Origin: Luzula sylvatica
Lineage: Eukaryota > Streptophyta > Magnoliopsida > Poales > Juncaceae
Assembly (NCBI GenBank): GCA_946800325.1
Contig: OX326961.1
Span: 36,351,043-36,415,042, forward strand
DNA: 64,000 nucleotides
Direction: 5' to 3'
The notes beneath the pieces were generated by a model that had not been told where the DNA came from, did no database searches, and was given only the letters and a program-made list of their open reading frames with translations. A program made the position numbers and the translations under genes. Shown here piece after piece: positions 11,975-24,090 of this stretch (position 1 is the stretch's first letter; every line of letters starts with the position of its first letter).

Positions 11975-13977
11975 ATCTAAAGACAGATGAATCGTTTCTT
12001 TTAGTTGCCTTTTATTTTGAAGTTCTAGATCTGATTTGCTTTGTGATTACTTTAAAATAAAACAGTGTTGTTTAATCGATCTAGAAAATACAAGGATTAA
12101 TTGATGAAGAATTCAAATTGTTTGGTATAAAATAAGCATCAAACAATATATGAAGTTTGATAGAAATTATCTCTTCATACAAATTTAAATTATAGATCTG
12201 GAAAAATCCATTTATGCAAATGAGTTAAAAGGATTTTTTGTGATCCATTATATAATATATGAAGTTTGATTAAAAGTTATCTCTTCATATAATGGAATCA
12301 TAAAGTTTGGAGAAATATATATATTCCCAAAGATTATACTTATATTGTGATTTGCATATTAAAAAAAAAAAATTTATTTTCCTTCTGGAGGTAAATTTAA
12401 TCTTTGGATTTCATATATTGGAAATAGTATATTATTACACTTATATATATTGAATTGTTAATCAGTTGAATATATATTAAATATTATTCCCACTAAAAAT
12501 TTACGTTTATTTATCATATTAAATGGGCCAGATATGGACATGTTCCATGTTGTAATTAATATTTAAAGAGGCACATCAATTTTCAGAAATTTCATTTGTA
12601 TTTCTTAAATACATATAATCAAAGTTTGGTTATTTATTTATCTCTTTTATTGTGGTTTGATCAAGAGCTTATATTCATATTTGATCTAAGCAATCTTGTC
12701 TCCCTTATTAAACAATTTTATCGAAGTCTATATTGTTAATAACAATATGAAAATTAAAATAAACAAATCGGTAAAATTTAATTTTGGTCATAACAAATTT
12801 TGTATTGACCGTTCATAATTTGTATACCACTATACATATGAAATTAATATTCTAAGTTGGCATGACCAACTTTACATTAAAATAAAATAAAATAAAATGA
12901 CGTATATATTGAAGTATTGCTTTAAATAATTTAAACATTTAAGTTTATCTTAAATTCAGTTTATGTACAAGTATAACAATGTCATGAGAAGTTTGATAAT
13001 ATTATCTCTTCTTATCAGTTTAATAAAATTATTCTGACATTGTTTTAATTATTTCATATTAATTTATAAAGTTTATATTGCTGGATCCTGTTAATATATT
13101 GATGATTAATTTTGTTTAATAAAATTATACAAAGAATTTTGTCATCACATGAATTAATTATTATATGAAATAAATCATATATTTATTGCACAAATTAATA
13201 TTTGACCATTACTCAACGACAAATTGAAATGGTCTAATCAAGTAATTAATTTGGTTGCAAATGTACTGGACCCATGATTTATATTTGTGAGATGTCCAGA
13301 AAATCATTGATGACTAATGGATTCATTTTCTTAATTGGCCTAAGTAAGTAATGACAAGTTTATGAATGTTCTGTTATAAAACAAGAATATATATTTGTCG
13401 GCTAATTCAGCCATAACAAAATTATAGGAGACATGTCAAATTTGACATTTATTGCCTTACTAATGACTATAATGCATGCCATTATTAATACCAACGTATT
13501 CAGCAATAATTTAAATTTTAAATATATTGCATTATATTTGCAATCTATTAAATAATTTTGTTATTCCAAAAATAATATAATAAAGTTTGAGAAACTTATC
13601 TCTTTGTATAAATCTGAATTTCACTAATTAGTAATTATTAGTGATCTAATATGAATTTATGGTATCCAAATTTGAGGTGTATTCATAAAGAATACTAATT
13701 TCAAAATTCAAATTGCCATTCACATAATAAATAATATTTGCCTAAAATTGGTTTTGGAATTTATTTTAAGAGATTCCTATAATGCCTAAATAATTAGCAT
13801 GCAATTTGATTCAAACAAAATTATTGATCTGATCAATCAATAAATTATGAATCATTAAATAAATAGGCATGTATTTGTATTAAATACTAAAACGCGCGAA
13901 ATAATAATATAATAAAAAAAAAATGTGATGTATCACTGAATTTAAATGATCGGAAAAATAATTAACCGATCAAATAA

Positions 13978-14580
13978 CAAAAGATCCTACAAGATCTTGT
14001 TCATCGAGGGGGATGAGGCTTATGCCCATATGATTGTCACCAGGAGTGGGGTCCCTACCATTGTGGCTGGCTGATCCGGACAAATGGTTCAAGGGGTGAA
14101 CGAAGCGACTGATGTGACACTTTCGAAGCACAATTTAGACTCGAAAAGTCTGTGCCCATCCCTATGGTGAAGTGTTTCAAGGTGACGGTTAGGTTGAATA
14201 TTATTATTCTTAATAATTCCAAAAAGAAAAATATACATAGAAAAATGTATATATTATACTAAATAATTTAACAGAGTATATTTCCACACCGTGTACTCTA
14301 TGAGGAATTACCTATGTGAGAATTGTCGTGGGCCGCGACTAAAGGATACGGGCAGAATCCTAATATATTCTCATGAAAATCAAGGTTAGCGCATGGCCAT
14401 AAATAGCGCACACCCGCATAAAAACACCAACGGATTTTTCCTACTATGTGTGAGGTTGTAAAAGATCGGTTGAACGATTCATGGTTCAAGACTTAGTTCA
14501 CCATGTAATCTCGGTCCTATATGATCGTCACTATGTATGGGTTCAAGGCTACGTCCACTAATATTTATGTATAGTAGATG
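13978..14580 (+). other. Complex non-coding block inside the LTR element
   Basis: In an otherwise very AT-rich internal region this block has normal composition and no long frame. It sits upstream of the purine tract. It may hold packaging or RNA-structure signals, or be a remnant of a parental element; the sequence alone does not decide. Confidence 0.35.
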
Positions 14581-14633
14581 CCAAGTTTTGGAAAGAGAAT
14601 AAAATTAAATAAAGTTTTAAAATTGAGGGGGAA

Positions 14634-15349
14634 TATTGTATTATTTGTTATAAATAATATTAATTAAATTTTAAAACTTATTTATTTTAGTGATATAAAA
14701 TATTAGCATATGAATTTTAACATTCATCAATAAATATAATATCATTAAGATAAATAATAAAATAATTTATGAGATATTAAGGAGGAAATGAAATACTCTA
14801 TTATGCCATTAAATTCCATTTCGGTTTTGGTATATCAAAAGACTAGTTAATTGGTCATTGATTGTCTTTTATTTTCTAAGTAAGAAACCGAAATAAAAGG
14901 TAATGTTTTTTCCTTCTTCCCATGATGAAAATACTCCTCGTATTGATAACCAGAAAAAGGTGAAGAATAGGATGCCCATTTTTTCATCTGGAGAAACAAC
15001 AAACTCAGAAAATTATATTGAGCCTTCAAATATATTATTTATTCTCAATTTCTCAATAGAAGAAAACTTGCTTGAAGAATTGGTGTACTTGACTTCATCT
15101 CTTTCGAGATGTAAGTGTTCCGTTCTACGACAGTGCTACTAGATCGGAACCGAGACAAATCGGAGATGTAGAACCTTGAAGATGGAAAAACGAAATACCC
15201 TGCACTAGAGGGCGTCATCTATCTTTAGGGCAGCTGTGACATGACCACGCGGCTACACCAGGCTTGTTCTCGATTTATTTGTTTATTATTATTACTTAAT
15301 TAATAATTTAATTTGTTTATTTGGTTATTTTATTGAAATATAACCAACA
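14634..15349 (+). repeat. 3' LTR
   Basis: Same length and almost the same sequence as the 5' LTR. Its first dinucleotide is TA instead of TG. Confidence 0.9.
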
Positions 15350-15975
15350 AATACATGGAGAGCGAAATCCACTGATGAAATACATAATTTTTAGAAGGAC
15401 GACGAAATACTGGGATAAGTGGGTTCAAATACAGGACACCATGAAATCAAACAAAGGCAAATCCTGTATTTCAAAATACATCTCCATCAAAATCCCTCAA
15501 ATCAATACATAGAGGATCATATATGCTAATAAATAGTAGGCATGTAATATGTAGAAGATTTGGACAATATATTTGTTGCCTTTCAAAAGATTAACATGTA
15601 TGCACAAAGAAATACCATTTAAAAATATTACGCCAGTAATATAGTTTCAGCTTAAATTACGGTATTTTATTTCCGTTATGAATTTATGATATTTACTATT
15701 ATTATTGCGTATCCCAACATTATTAAGTTGACATATTATGAAAGTGTAGCACAATTATTTAATCAATAGGCCATGTGTTCTTCGGTGTTTTTTAGGTGAA
15801 TATTTTATGTAAGTGTAGCATCTCTGATAAAAAGATATTGTTAAAACAACAAATTTCTAACTAAGGTAAGTGTAGCATCATCTATATTTGGTTTCCATCG
15901 CCTTTTTATACAGGCCTGCTTAAAATGAAGGAAAACAGAACATTTAATTGAGATTTTAAACAAGAGAGAAATTCA

Positions 15976-17199
15976 ATGGGGAATAACATAACCAAGCAGG
16001 AAAAGAAAGAACCCCAAGGATGGTGGGATGAATTGGTCGAAGAGATTACTCGTCACAAGAATGATACGCCTGACACGAGGTTAGAAATTACAACTGTTTT
16101 TGTAGAAATTAGAATTGTTAAAAAAAACTTTATGTGTATATCTCAAGTTTATAATGCTTCTTTCTGGTATCATCAAACATTTTGCATGATTATTCGACAT
16201 ATCAGCTTTGAGTCGGGAGTTCATTCTTGGATTATGATCGACTTTGTTTTAAGTGCTAATCGACGAATCTTGAACATTTTTAGTTTCAAATTTTATTGGT
16301 GATACCAACGGAAGTTTAACTTTAACCCTTGATCTATGATATCTTATGTAAACATTCGCCAACTAGACTATAGAGCATCGGTGATTATGATCTAAGTTTA
16401 TTTATTTATTTTATACGAAGGGAAATATGGAAGGCATGGGAGAAGAGGTGCAAGTACATGAACGAGGTGAGGGCTAATTGGAAGCACGAAACCTCGTTAC
16501 TCCCGAGGCTAAGAAGATTGGCGGCAGAAGATCTCCAGGAACTCGGCGGACTTATCGATTGGGGTAGATCATTCAAGCTAGATTGTTCAAAGAAAACTCT
16601 TGAAAGATTTCCCGCCCTTGAGCTATATTTCTTGGTCAAACGAGACATGAAAGAACGTTTGGCGACGCAAGCGCCCCCTTCACCATTATCATCATCCAAC
16701 AATAATGACAAAGATTCATCCATCGAATCATCATCCTCGTCATCCAACGCTCCACTTGAGGGAAAAAATATGGGGTCTTTATCAATGTTGCCGGAACTGG
16801 AAGCATGGATTTATAGTCCCGGTACATAACTCTATGATAGTAATATACTTTTACGTACCAACATCATCCACGACTATTCATTTTTAGGGGAAAATATATC
16901 ATAATGCCCCTTATATCACTTAAACTCTTGATGCGTCAATTAAGTATGTTTAAATTGATTATTGATAGATTCAATTAAGGATTGATTGATTCAATTGATG
17001 GTCTAATCAATTTGTTTAAGTGAGATTCGAAAACATCGTATCAAACCTTAATTTTTATAATAACACACATATATTTGTACCTTATTTAGGAGATAGCATT
17101 GAGGAGTTCAAGACGAGGCTGGAACTTTGGGCAGAAGCATTGCATATGTATGACCGCGAAAAGAGTCGTGCTTGTGCATGTTACGAGGGGCTAATTTAG
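15976..17199 (+). CDS. Gene C: unrecognised MGNN-family protein, 204 aa, three exons
   Basis: Exons are 15976-16079, 16421-16821 and 17090-17199 (TAG), phases 2 and 1, GT-AG. The exon 1 (104 nt) and exon 3 (110 nt) lengths equal those of B and D. The start MGNNITKQEKK fits N-myristoylation plus a basic patch. Family blocks present are GWWDELVEE, WKAWEKRCKYM, PRLRRLAAEDL, KRDMKERL, a serine-rich linker with SSSSSS, MLPELEAWIYSPGD, FKTRLELW and YDREKSRACAC. It is clearly diverged from B and D. The first intron (341 bp) is longer than theirs because it retains extra sequence. A LINE tail (17219-17437) sits directly behind the stop. Function unknown. Confidence 0.78.
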
Positions 17200-17218
17200 T
17201 TTAAGAATCAATATTATT

Positions 17219-17437
17219 TTTGAGAAAAATAAAGTAGGCTCTTATATCCTATTTCTATTATATTTCATATATATTTGATAATAATTAGTTCATAATAAAA
17301 AGTTATTTGTTCTAAATGATTAATAAAACTACTCCTGAATACCTTCTATTTGTTATATATAAGATCTAAAAATCTCGTATTACAAATCCTGGTTTTTGAC
17401 ATAACTTGGGAAAACTTTCCGATAACCAATTTAAACT
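17219..17437 (-). mobile_element. LINE tail, family 1, behind gene C
   Basis: Compared with the region after gene D, about 220 bp are extra here. Their minus strand ends with the family hairpin and a short A run, and matches the tail of the full-length LINE (28598 onward) over ATTTG-TCT and CTTCTA motifs. The insertion limits come from the comparison and are approximate. Confidence 0.55.
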
Positions 17438-18560
17438 AGATATATATGTATGCACCAACTTATTGTTAGACTAAAATTGCCATGTAGACTCAATACAAAA
17501 AGTCTTGAGTAATATTAGATTTATAGAATAATTATTCTTCTTTCTTGCAAAAGTTCCATAAACTCCTTACCTGCAATGAAAAATGAAAACTATGTTAGCT
17601 GAAATATATATATATATATATACATATATATACATAGATCAATATGAAAAAAACTAATGAAAAATAAGAAAAAAACTTAAAATGATATTGTCTCGATAAT
17701 TAATCCAAGAGACTGTGAATTTAATTTTCATTGATATTAATTGATGAAGGACAAATGATGATTTACTATTTATTCGTTTATTTATATCCACTCAATAAAC
17801 ATGCATTTTTTTTGGGACAATTGTGCAAATATTTTATGTGCAATAAATGTGAAAGTTTATTTTGATAATAAACGGAGAAGGCTAATTGACAATAAATATG
17901 AAAAAAATAAAGTTTATAAATGAAAAAATAGTGATGGGTGTAGGGAAGGGGTCAAGCATATCGCACGAAAAGAAATGAAAGAAAGTAAAATTATGCCAGC
18001 TCCGTAGTTCATCTTCCATGCTTTCATGAAATTGTAATTGTTAAAATAACAAAGTATTTAGCCTAAGGAGAGTCAAGAAGATTACGAAAATGATATGCTT
18101 ACAAACATAGTTCACAAACCTAACATGGGTGAATAATTTTAAGTATAAATTAGGTGAGATCCAGACCAATTATATTTCATAAATAATTAATTCATACTTA
18201 AAAATACTCATCAAGATTAGGTTTGTGAATTATGTTTGTGAGTGTATCACTTTTGAGAAAATTAATATACATTATTGATTTCATTGATTACTGATTAGAT
18301 TACAACTATTAACTAACATGGGAAGAGGATGATTGAGATTAATTAACATGGTCATTAACAAAACGACATCCAATTAACAGTTAATTGATATTAATTAAGA
18401 ATAATTAATATATATGCATTTTAATTATATATTAATTAACAGTTAATGTAATGTTACTTGGTTAATTACCATGCTAATTAATCATTAATTAGGATATAGA
18501 TAATATTGTGGGGAAATTGAGGGGTATAGTATATGGCTTCTTTTTTAAAATTACATGGAC
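17438..18560. repeat. Intergenic, with a small fold-back element
   Basis: At 18092-18248 the two ends are inverted copies over about 55 bp: GATATGCTTACAAACATA with CACAAACCTAA on the left, and the inverse on the right. This would be a MITE of about 157 bp; I could not settle its TSD. The rest is AT-rich, including a (TA)n run near 17606-17625. Confidence 0.55.
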
Positions 18561-18576
18561 ATAATAAATTTAAATA

Positions 18577-18626
18577 GACGAGGGACTTGTGACTTGTGAG
18601 CCCTCTCTATTATTATTCAAAAAAAA
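18577..18626 (+). mobile_element. 50-bp LINE tail, family 1, with 16-nt TSD
   Basis: The insert consists of little more than the terminal hairpin GAGGG...CCCTC, TCTATTATTATTC and eight A. It is flanked by ATAATAAATTTAAATA on both sides (18561-18576 and 18627-18642). Confidence 0.75.
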
Positions 18627-18642
18627 ATAATAAATTTAAATA

Positions 18643-19221
18643 TGTTCCGTTCAGGGCTCACGGGGCACTAACGTGCATTTATCCCAAAAAAAACCGAGTA
18701 TTTATTAATTGTAAGTGATGAAGTTAGTATTTATTCATTGCACATGTTGGTATTTATAGATATTTATGTTAACAATATATATGATACATTGATATTCATG
18801 ACAAATGAATTACACGATTATATATTGAGAAAGACGATATATATTAAATATATCTTGAAAGAGAGAATATTTTTAGGATTATAAATATTAATAAATAATA
18901 AGTATCGAATATGTTCAAAAGATTTGGACAATATTTTTATTGCCTTTCAAAAGATTAACAAATATATGCACAAAGAAATTCCATAATTACCTTTGTATTT
19001 TATTTTCAGCATGAATTATGGTATGTTATGAATTTATATCACAATGCTGGATCTGGAGAGACGAGGTCTAAATACAGAAAGGATCCCACCACCTGCCATT
19101 CTCAAATAATAGAAGATCTTGTTAGCAACAAATTATTATATTATGGTAACAGATCATCTATATTTGGTTCCATCACCTTTTATCCGTGCCTGTTTCACAA
19201 GAAAAACAGAACGTTTAATTA
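18643..19221. other. Upstream region of gene D, no gene
   Basis: From about 18910 the sequence is homologous to the regions upstream of genes B (8528) and C (15551), starting with the motif TTTGGACAATAT. A further LINE-like 3' end (TTTATCCCAAAAAAAA, about 18680-18695) may be present near 18650. Confidence 0.45.
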
Positions 19222-19245
19222 AGATTTTAAAGAAGAGAGAAATTC

Positions 19246-19280
19246 TTTTTTTTTTTGAGGTTGCAAGCAATTGCTTGCCT
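19246..19280 (-). mobile_element. 35-bp LINE tail with a 24-nt TSD
   Basis: Eleven T are followed by 24 nt that contain the hairpin GCAAGCAATTGCTTGC. On minus this is the extreme 3' end of the LINE at 45347-51436. It is flanked by a perfect 24-nt direct repeat (19222-19245 and 19281-19304). The paralogous site at gene B (about 8850-8871) has a single copy of the target and no insert. Confidence 0.85.
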
Positions 19281-19305
19281 AGATTTTAAAGAAGAGAGAA
19301 ATTCA

Positions 19306-20113
19306 ATGGGGAATAACATAACCAAGAGGGAAACAAAAGAATCCAAAGGATGGTGGCGTGAAATGATCGAAGGCGTGACTCGTCACGAGGAGGATACGCG
19401 TCGCATGAGGTTAGAAATTAGAATTGTTAAATGTGTTCTTGTGTATATATCTAGCTTATAGTTGGAGTTCATTTATTTTTTATATCAAAGGGAAAATTGG
19501 GAGCGGTGGGCGAAGAGGTGCAAGTACATTACAGAGGCGAGGGCTACTTGGAAGCACGAAACCTCGCTACACCCGAGGCTTAGAAGATTGGGTGAGGAAG
19601 ATCTCGATGAAATCCGCGAACTTATCGATTGCGGAAGATCATTCAATGAAGATTGTTCTCAGAAAACTCTTGAAATATTTCCCGCCCTTGAGCTATATCT
19701 CTTGGTCAAGCGAGACATGAAAGAGCGTTTGGCGAGACAACCGTGCCCATCACCATCATCATCGTCCAACAATGGTGACAAAGATTCATCCATCATTATC
19801 AGTATGGAGCAAGAAACAGCATCGTCGTTATCGACCGGCCCAATCGAGAGAAGAAAGATGGGCTCTTTATTAATGTTGCCGGAACTTAAAGCATGGCTTT
19901 ATAGTCCTGGTATATAATTAATTTTTTTTTAGATACCTTTATACAATTACATTCAGGATTATTAATTTTGATAATAACACGTATATATTTGTACCTTATT
20001 TAGGAGATAGCACTGAGGAGTTCAGGAAGAGGCTGAAACTTTGGTCAGAGGCATTGGAAATTTATGAGCGCGAAATGAGTCGTGCTTGTGCATGTTCCGA
20101 GGGCCAAATTTAG
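19306..20113 (+). CDS. Gene D: unrecognised MGNN-family protein, 210 aa, three exons
   Basis: Exons are 19306-19409, 19491-19909 and 20004-20113 (TAG), phases 2 and 1, GT-AG. The protein is nearly identical to B: MGNNITKRETKES start, ENWERWAKRC, PRLRRLGEEDL, KRDMKERL, a Ser/Asn linker one residue shorter than in B, MLPELKAWLYSPGD, and the same 110-nt last exon ending SRACACSEGQI. The first intron is shorter than in B by about 40 bp. A 35-bp LINE tail is inserted in the leader; its TSD ends one base before the start codon and restores the original bases there. Function unknown. Confidence 0.8.
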
Positions 20114-20621
20114 TTTAGAAACAAATATGTATGCTAATATTTATTATTTATAATTAGACTAAAAATGCCATGAAGACTCAATAATGAAAAGTATTTGAAG
20201 GTCTAGAATAATATTAGATTTATAGAAGTATTCTTCTTCCGAGAGGCACTGCATTCTTCCTTTAGACTCCCTTTTGACAGTCAATCTCAGACCGGATTCA
20301 GTAACCAGCCAAAGTAAACTTATAAATAAATTTATAATCTTGATTTTGATTTTGTGTGCTGTTCATGATTTTGCCATGACCATCTTTTATTTTATGATTT
20401 ATTTCATATTTCGGTCCCTTATTGATGGAACCCAGTAGGTAGGTAAGATGGCTCTTCACCAAAAGTTCACGGTGACAAATTTTTCAGATAATTTTTTTGA
20501 TGCCACTACTAAATTCGAATTTATAAGACACCACGCCATATTACAAATTTTATAACAATAAAGATCTAGGAATACATAGCACACACTTGCAGTACAAATA
20601 AAATACCAAAATTGGATTTAA
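20114..20621. other. Spacer between gene D and THP1
   Basis: Holds the downstream segment shared with gene C, and at 20340-20530 a block shared with 6040-6260. It also contains the presumed 3' UTR of THP1 (minus). Confidence 0.5.
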
Positions 20622-22712
20622 TCATGATGCTGTTACAGGCTGCCCATTTAGTTTAGGAAAAGGGTCTTGTTTGCTAAGAACACACACTTTGCTTTTATGC
20701 GCAAAATACCCTTTTAGCAGATTTTTATGTATCAAAATAGCCACTATACACTCCACCTACAAATTCAATAATTATAATCATGAAATTTGCAATGAATTTA
20801 TAAATAATTATCTTTAATTCAAAAACAGATGATTTTTAATTAACAAGCGTACCTCATCGAGATCCATTTCTATACCAAGCCATTTTAGTGCTTTGCTAAT
20901 CACCTCCAATTTAATTTGATGAGCCCTTGCTGGATCCTTTTCTCTTCGAATAATATAACTACAAAATAAAATTCAAGAAATTTAATTAATTTATATGTGA
21001 ATAAACCAATTTTGCGTTTATTTAATTTACTCACATTTTTTTAATTAATTTTTGATAAACTAGGAGTTCTAGCTTCTCCACCAAAAGAAACACTCCTGAT
21101 CTCAAAAACCTGAACAATAAAATCAATAATATAAATATAAATATAAAAAAGAACCCAAATAAATTAGTAATTTAGATAAGAGAATACATTAGTTCATGAT
21201 CTTGGAGAGCTTTTCTTAATAGTCTCACATCTCCAGTCTTGAGCGAATTTACAACATTTGTGTACTGTGCCACAAAAAATCAAATCACCAAAATTTTAAT
21301 TACAAATAAAAAGATAAAAATAATATAAAGAACTTAGAATACTACCTCTGTAAGATTATAATTTTCTAGAAGCCACATTGTGGGCAAAATACCCATTGAA
21401 AGCTTCACCGGAATTAGATATTTCAAAATCATCCTAATTTAAGTAAATAACACATAAGTATTTTTAACATGGATATATAAAATCAGAAAATAATTAGGAA
21501 ATATTAAGTCAACTAAATTACCTCATATTTGACTTATTAAGAGGATCAGAATTTGCTAAAGCATAGGTTAGTTTCTGCTCAGCCTGTTTAAAACAAAGAA
21601 AAGATACATAATTTACCAAAGCAACCTTCAAAAAAAGAAAAATTCCTTTTTGACTTTGTGATTATACTTACTTCGATTAAATTTTCATTGTAGACTTCTA
21701 AGCGGCCTGTATAATACATGTATGTAACCTTGTCTTTAGCAGGAAATTCCTCGAAATCAAATATTCGAGCCGTTTCTATACTCCTTATCACACTTCTACA
21801 TAGATGAACTGTACCGAGCTACACGATTTATATTTACATTATTAGCATAATAAATTCAAATATACAAAATAAATATCCTATGATAGATAGATAGATAGAG
21901 GGAGAGTATACTTTGAAGTATATTTTGAATAATTGGCAGGTGATATATAAAGCTCCTACACGTTTGGGTCCTTTTCCCTGAAATTTATGAGGTAATTAAT
22001 ACAAATTTCATGAATTAATAGTAGTATGATAATTATAAATAAGTGGAAAATAATTATACCGCTAATGCACCGAATACTTTCATTAGGAACGAGCCTGCTC
22101 CTTGCAATTTCTCTGGACTTTTCCAGTTTTGTACTAGCTCTATATCAGCCTAAAAAGGAAGAAAGAAAAGAAATTTAGTTATGCATTGCCAAAAGTTTGG
22201 ATCTTTATAATAGAAGAAGGAAAATAAATTGATGAGCACCTTTTCGGCAAGTAATCTAATCTCGAGCGCAATGGTATGCAATACTTCCACTGCCCATGGC
22301 AACTCCCAATTTCGAAATTCCAGAAGAAAAGCACTGAAATGCCCACAATCAAGATCTACTTAACAAGAAACTTCATAAAATTGGAAACAGTGGAAAAAAG
22401 AGATTACCTGGCTGCTTTTTCGCACGAAGAATACGCATCGACGAACCGATTGAGGCGGTGACTCTGTATGGATCTGAGAAGAGGGAGAAGTATCTCGGAA
22501 AACTGCGCAATGTGATCTGATTGGCCAACGAGGCGAGGATAATCGTGAAAATTGGAGAGAGCGTCGGCAACGGGGAGAAGAGAAGCTGCGGAGGAGACGG
22601 CGAAAAGAAGGCGGAGGGCGGACCCGTCTTGGCGGTCGATCGCGTCGGCGAAGCGGTTCAGATAGCCGGCGATGCGGCGCTGCGACTCGGCGATGCTTAT
22701 GTGAGCTGCCAT
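20622..22712 (-). CDS. THP1: THP1, PCI-domain subunit of the TREX-2 mRNA export complex
   Basis: Eleven exons on minus: 22712-22408, 22333-22240, 22149-22060, 21977-21912, 21818-21672, 21583-21522, 21433-21346, 21264-21188, 21109-21035, 20958-20853 and 20756-20622. All introns are GT-AG, phases are consistent, and the spliced frame is 1245 nt (414 aa), close to the Arabidopsis THP1/EER5 length as I recall it. Characteristic stretches are RRIAGYLNRFADAI near the N-terminus, EFRNWELPWAVE, GKGPKRVGALY, LCRSVIRSIETARIF and VTYMYYTGRLEVYNEN, then the PCI region (LLRKALQDHE, YIIRREKDPARAHQIKLEVI) and VECIVAILIHKNLLKGY. In the family it works at the nuclear pore with SAC3 and DSS1 to couple transcription with mRNA export. 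The ATG used is the one aligning with the family start; an upstream in-frame ATG would add 23 residues. Confidence 0.95.
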
Positions 22713-23366
22713 AATCGAAGGGTTTTTTATTAGACGGGTTTGGATTGTCAAGAGGGAAATTTTACCGTACCCCCGACTCACCAGTGGGTTCTGAATCTTC
22801 TGATTGAATCAGGGCTCTTTGGACCACTGATTTAGAAATTACAATAAGAAACATATCTACTGCATTATAGATTGTTGCAATTGCAATGCCATTCCTGTTG
22901 TTTGGATGAAGCAAGAATGATCTACCGCAGTTGCAAATTTTAAGTTTGGTTGATGTAACCAAAATTTATATACATTCTTATCTTTATTTGATCTTAAAAT
23001 CTTAAAATTTGAATACACCTAACAGAAAAATGTTGAAATTACATGAAGACAATTATACTACGGGAGCGTTTGAATGGACGTATTAGGCATTACATGATGA
23101 ATTATTATTCATGTGTTCGCTATTACTGTGATTGTAATTATAATTGTAGTGTTTGGTTGAAAGAATATAAAATCACTGAACTTACAATTTTCATGCTTGG
23201 ATTGATGGAGTTGTAATATATTATTTCATAATATTACATACAATTTTTTTCATTGCATTTATTTTATATCAATATTAATAATGATCTGTTTTACACAATT
23301 TTCACATATATTATTTATTGATTTATTTGATTTTTATTAAAAAAATAAATAAATCCAAATACACCA
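22713..23366. other. THP1 upstream region, no gene
   Basis: Contains the THP1 promoter side. Around 23060-23230 a MITE-like stretch starts GGGAGCGTTTGAATGG, but its other end was not found. Confidence 0.4.
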
Positions 23367-24090
23367 TTATAATAACAAAAAGTCTACAGACCCAAACATA
23401 AACCACCGAATGGCTACCGAATAGTGATGTGGAGGTGATTTTGCTATTTTTGCATTCCACGCTAGCAAACCAAGTGTACTCAAGTTTGATGAGGAAACAT
23501 ATATATCAAAATCTTTTCTCTTTCCCTGTGATAGTTCCTCTTTCCAATTTAGCTCAATTTAGCTCACGATATGTTCCAATTCCGCTTGCAATATATGCAG
23601 CCATGGATCTTGGCGCCATATATCTCTTCCCAAAAAACCTATTTCCTAAACGCCAAAGCTTACTCTCCGCCAAGTTCTTCTTTTCGCCAGATATTTTCGC
23701 CAATATCAGATATTTTGAGGATCTCTTTTCGCCAGAAGAGAGTTATTTTTGCCAGATCTATCTTCTGAATTTCACGAGCCAAGGTAAATTTCTTTCAATT
23801 GTAGATTTAATTCTTTAATCAAGACTAAATTTCTCAATTGATGATGTCTTCTCTGGATTGGGATAATTTGGTTTTCTAATTTATGATAATTTGCTTCAAT
23901 CAAGACTAAATATTAGATTGTTAGACATGATCTCAATGGCTCACCCTTAATACTGCGATTGCTCAATTCGGTGACATTATGAATTAGGGCTAAATTATAT
24001 TTTCTGATGTAATTTTGAACTTTTTAAAATTAATTGGTTGCGTTATTTTTACTGCTAATACATTAATACATTAATGTTTACTGAATATAG

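Larger units (their letters stand above)
11259..15349 (+). mobile_element. Non-autonomous LTR retrotransposon, 4.09 kb, with TSD
   Basis: Two direct repeats of 716 bp (11259-11974 and 14634-15349) bound an internal region of 2659 bp. The element is flanked by AATAC on both sides (11254-11258, 15350-15354). A purine-rich tract (GAGGGGGAA, about 14626-14633) precedes the 3' LTR, which fixes the plus orientation. By eye the LTRs differ at about four positions, one of them the TG start (TA in the 3' copy), so the insertion is recent. There is no gag or pol frame, so the element must depend on another element's proteins. The LTRs end in CCAACA. Confidence 0.9.
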
